This document shows, one piece after another, positions 60,501 through 64,000 of a stretch of 64,000 bases of DNA. Source of the DNA: Triticum aestivum. Taxonomy: Eukaryota; Streptophyta; Magnoliopsida; Poales; Poaceae. The notes under the pieces were generated by a model. The model was not told the origin of the DNA, searched no databases, and was given only the letters and a program-made list of their open reading frames with translations. The first letter of the stretch is position 1; each line of letters begins with the position of its first letter. The position numbers and the translations under genes are program-made. The DNA is taken from NCBI RefSeq assembly GCF_018294505.1, contig NC_057795.1:518647915-518711914 (forward strand), given 5' to 3'.

Positions 60501-61039
60501 TTATTTTCTAAGATTTTTCAAAGATTTAACAATACCCGAAAAATGCCTGAAATTTCACGAAGTCTGAGAATTCATCAGTTTTTTAAACATCACTTAGCTG
60601 TTTTCCGGAGGCTATAGCTATTGCTATGTACATCCTATGATTTTGTGCCTTATATCAATTGTGAGCATTTCTCTGCAATCTACATGTTAGTATCACTTTC
60701 ATCCATATTAGAGTTCATTTGCTTGATCATCAACGACACTAAAGTAGCTATGAAAATAAAGTTGCTTTTCGGTTTTCGGTTAACAGAACATACCACTTTG
60801 CGATTTTCATAGAATTTAATCTATACATCGAAAGGATTTGGTCCAGTGGGATAAAATAGAGTTTGTCATGTATACTTTCTACTCATATTATTTTTACTCC
60901 TGTTAGTAGTTGTCTAACCACTGATTAGGGGCTGTCTAGGGGGTTAGTCAATGTAGAAATTCAAAAGCTAACTGGTAGCAGCTACAGTGGCTGGCTAGTA
61001 GTAATAGTAGGTTCAGCATAGCAGCAATTTGGGCAGTGG

Positions 61040-61520
61040 CGTGGCTGCAGGCATGTGAGGCGCAGCAGCATTCACAAGCAGAGCAGCGCGGGCGCCGGCG
61101 GCCCTTGGCAGCCGCAGCAAGGAGAGCAGGCGGCGGCCGGCGACAGCGTGCAGCAGCAGGCCGGTGACAACGGCAGTAGCGCAGATCAACAGCAGCAGGT
61201 ACAGCAGGGGCGCGCGGCCGGGGCACCGCGGAGCAGCAGCAGCAGTACAAGGAGCAGCAAGCAGAGCAGTGAAGCAGCGAGCAGGCGCAGCGGTTGGCGA
61301 GCAGCAGCAAGCCGCGGCGAGGCTACGCGCGGGCGCGCGCGCACAGCAGCGACACCAACAACGCAGGAGCGGCAGCCGCACCCACGCGTACGCAGGGGTT
61401 CGGGCACGATGGTGATGGCGGCCTACGGCGTCAGGGGGATCGGCGGAGGGCCTCACTGTGAGCGCGACGGCGTGGTCGGGGAGGCCGGGGAGGTCGTGGT
61501 GGTGTAGATTGACGGCGACG
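61040..61520. repeat. GC-rich CAG/GCA low-complexity region
   Basis: Dense GCAGCAG and GCGGCGG words yield open frames on both strands rich in Ala, Gln, Arg or Cys. None looks like a gene. Confidence 0.7.
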
Positions 61521-61699
61521 ACGGCGAGGCAGTGGCAGTGCCGAACGGGGAGAAGCACTCGATCCCGACGGTGTGGCGGCTCCCGGCTGGTACGCGTGGT
61601 CAGGGATGGCGCAGCAGACGCCGGCTGATATTTGTAAAAGATCAGCCCGCTCTTGAGCCGTCGGATTGCCGCATCAAGCAAGCCGAGCGTGCCTTCGGA

Positions 61700-61890
61700 A
61701 CTGCAACACAGGTTTTGTTGCAAAAATTATTTGTGCAACATAGGTCTTGTTACCGATTTTTTTTGCAACAGCTGTTTTATCAAAACAAAAAGTTACAACT
61801 AGGGTTTTCTTGCATTTTTTCTGCAACTGAGGTCTTGTTGCAGAAAATTTCCGCAACAAAGATTTTGTTGCAAAACTAGACCCGTCATGG
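61700..61890. repeat. Array of short palindromic modules (GCAACA...TGTTGC type)
   Basis: Repeated variants of GCAACA-GGTTTTGTTGCAA spaced by 20-40 bp. The modules recur in both arms of the inverted-repeat element and look like subterminal repeats that could bind a transposase. Confidence 0.55.
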
Positions 61891-62861
61891 ACCATTGCAA
61901 CACCGCATATGTTTCTAAAACATAGCCTCTATTTTGGAAGCGCGTTCGACAAAGAACGGCATGCAAGCCATCAATTGGATGCGTGTCATGCAGCGGAGGT
62001 GGCGGACACGGCCACTACGATCCGCCGAATGACGGTAAGCTTTTCCTTTTTTGAAATCCGTTCTGTCAAATTGTGTGAAACTTTTTCGGAATAATAAATT
62101 GTGTGAAAAGACAATCTTTTTAAAAGACCTGCCGCCTCGCGAGCCGTTCGATCTAGGTTGTCTTTACAACAAGGATATTGTTTCAGAAACAAGGGTGACT
62201 ATTGTAACAAGGGCTTTCTTTCAAAAACACATCGGTGATTATTGCAACAAGAGCTTTGTTTCAGAAACATTAATGACATTGCAAAAAGCATCTCTGCGTA
62301 TGGGTCCCTTCTCTGCAACAAGAGCTTTGTTTTAGAAATAACTATTGTAACAATGACTTTGTTTCAGAAAAAAAAGCCGCGCAGGGCCGGGACAGATCAG
62401 CAGGGAGGGCTCCCCCGACACCGACATCATCGACAGAGAGGCCATGCGCTGCGCCGCGTGCCACTGAAACAACGACTGGGCCACGCGAATCTCGGGCACT
62501 TTCGCCGATGTCGAGTGGTGGCTTGGCAATCCCGATCTACATGCAGGGCGCCCTGCCGACGACAAGTGAGGCGGCGAAAGAAAAGATGAGGGATGGAATT
62601 GGGACAACGAAGGCCTCCCTCGCCGGCGAACGACGGTTGTCGGAGGGGCCAGCGGCGAGCACGAGTGAGCACACTACCTGGCCATGTAGTCCATCTGCAG
62701 CAAGTGCTGAGTTGCAGAAGTGATTCTGAAATAGGGATGGAGTTGCAAGAATGTGAAGTAGATGAGGTTGGCTCCTGACCGTCCGATCAAAACAGATCGA
62801 ACACCCACGGAGGCGGTTGACGCGCACCGAAAGATCAGCCGGGTGAATACAAACGTTTCCC

Positions 62862-63447
62862 ATAAATATATCAGCGTTGATTGCATGGAAGTTTTTTTTT
62901 AAATTAGACACTCAATTTTTTGACAAAATTTGACCCAAAATGGGCTGAAATTGTAATTCCATGGTATTTTAAAATCTGTACGGCCAAATTGTGTGAAAAT
63001 TTTACAGAATGGTCACTATATTAGCGTTCATGTTCATGTTTAAAAAAAATTAGACACTTTAATTCTTTTGACAAAATTTGACCAGGAATGGGTTAAGGGG
63101 CCGCTTCGATTGGAGCCAGCAACTACCTTACCATTTTTTCGGCGTTGACTGCGGGCGTTGGTGTATATTTGGATGGTGGCCTGATTTTTGAATTTGCACC
63201 AAGATTTTGGTCAACCGTTCAGTTTTTACATCAACCGTCGGGCAAAGTGGCGGTCGCGATCCTCCGCCAAATAATTGGCACCCCACGATTTGGTAGGGCG
63301 GTTGTGCACACAACAGAAATACATATATCAAAATGAGATTTTTCTTTTGTTTATGGGTTGGAAATTTTGTAGCTTACAAATCACCACATGTATAAGTTTT
63401 CACATTTTTTTGAAACTTCAAAATGTTCTTTTTTTAAATACAGGGCT
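62862..63447. other. Intergenic stretch with short imperfect repeats
   Basis: Holds two imperfect copies of a motif around TTGACAAAATTTGACC (62,918 and 63,067). The wording also resembles the 5' flank of the dehydratase copies (GGGTTGAAATTTGACA). No gene is supported. Confidence 0.5.
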
Positions 63448-64000
63448 TGTCGTGGTTCTAAGTCTGACAGTAGTGTAGGAGGGTAGGAATGGAGAGGCAA
63501 GATCCTAGCTATGGAGTAGTTGTATACGCAAGGGGTTTACGAGTTCAGGCCCTTCTCGGAGGAAGTAACAGCCCTACGTCTCGGAGCCCGGAGGCGGTCG
63601 ACTGGATTATATGCGTATGAGTTACAGGGGTGCGAACCCTTTACACTGAGGAGGGGGTGACTTATATAGAGTCCGCCAGACCCCTCCGGCCCTCAGTTAT
63701 GCAGGGTTTAAGATACATTAAGATCGGGCGTTACTGGTAACGCTACAAATAAAGTGCTATGATGACCATAAAAGACACTTAATGACCGACCGTTGGCGTG
63801 CAGAGTGACCTTAGGTCTCCTGGCTGTCGAGTGGATGGCTTCATGGTCGAGTGTCTTTGAGTCCGTCAAGTAGAACATTTCCGGGTCGACTGAAAGGTGA
63901 TTTCTTCTAGAGATGTCCTTGGGGAGGGTATCTTGGTCAGGTCCATGACCCTACCCTAAGTACATAGCTTCATCATTAGCCCCCGAATGGATCGAGGTTT
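63448..64000. repeat. Beginning of an LTR-like repeat, cut by the window edge
   Basis: Starts TGTCGTGGTTCTAAGTCTGA and contains CCCTACGTCTCGGAGCCCGG and GACTTATATAGAGTCCGCC, wording of an abundant Triticeae repeat. The TG start suggests an LTR. The other end is outside the window. Confidence 0.45.

Larger units (their letters stand above)
57261..62861. mobile_element. Large inverted-repeat transposon with secondary insertion
   Basis: The left end GGGAAACGTTTGTATTCACC (57261) is the exact inverse of the right end at 62861. Arms of several hundred bp (57261-57894 and 62098-62861) remain recognisably inverted, including GATCGGACGGTCAGGAGCCA and the inner words TTGTCTTTTCACAC. Both arms contain many short modules of the type TTGTTGCAA / GTTTCAGAAAC. 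No transposase gene was found, so it is non-autonomous. A clear target duplication was not seen, and the superfamily is undetermined. Confidence 0.6.

Noticed and set aside
61013..61723. 236-codon Cys/Ala-rich minus-strand frame
   Set aside because: Produced by CAG/GCC low complexity. There are open frames on both strands and no domain or splice evidence.

Overview
This is plant nuclear DNA from a Triticeae grass (wheat, Aegilops or barley group). The reasons are split genes with GT-AG introns, a nearly complete Angela-type Copia retrotransposon, two Ty3/Gypsy elements of the Tat lineage nested with it, and Stowaway-type MITEs with the CTCCCTCCGT terminus. No bacterial, organellar, CRISPR or tRNA feature was seen. 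All host genes lie on the minus strand.

Layout. 1-1,588: a gene for a mitochondrial-type ribosomal protein bL17, running off the left edge and carrying an in-frame TGA. 2,427-4,773: a complete nine-exon gene for a PASTICCINO2-like 3-hydroxyacyl-CoA dehydratase. 5,128-5,880: a PIF/Harbinger transposase relic interrupted by a small inverted-repeat element. 6,205-37,395: a 31-kb nest. A Tat-lineage Gypsy element (A) is the host; a gag-protease-only Gypsy element (B, 7,248-16,310) sits in its leader ORF, and an Angela Copia element (C, 26,920-35,683) sits in its antisense gene. Target duplications and LTR ends are visible for all three. 38,020-53,048: one long split gene. 54,824-56,995: a second copy of the dehydratase gene with a lost splice acceptor. 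57,261-62,861: a large inverted-repeat transposon holding another LTR-like repeat. 63,448 to the right edge: the start of a further LTR-like repeat.

The most interesting object is the gene at 38,020-53,048. The exons join in frame into a protein of about 1,124 residues with two kinase domains in tandem (both non-RD), a major sperm protein (MSP/VAP) domain and a C-terminal WD40 propeller resembling coatomer beta-prime. Tandem kinases and kinase-MSP proteins are known wheat immune or susceptibility proteins (WTK1/Yr15, WTK2/Sr60, Snn3-D1). A tandem kinase-MSP-WD40 chain is an unusual combination. An RTE-type LINE with an 18-bp target duplication lies in its second intron, and smaller transposon pieces sit in other introns. 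The alternative reading is two adjacent genes, a kinase and a kinase-MSP-WD40.

The two dehydratase copies, with shared 5' and 3' flanks, enclose the tandem-kinase gene. Without element A the first dehydratase copy and the kinase gene would be only about 2-3 kb apart, so this was a compact gene island later expanded by transposons. All exon limits were read by eye from splice consensus, reading phase and remembered family sequences. No alignment or transcript data were available.
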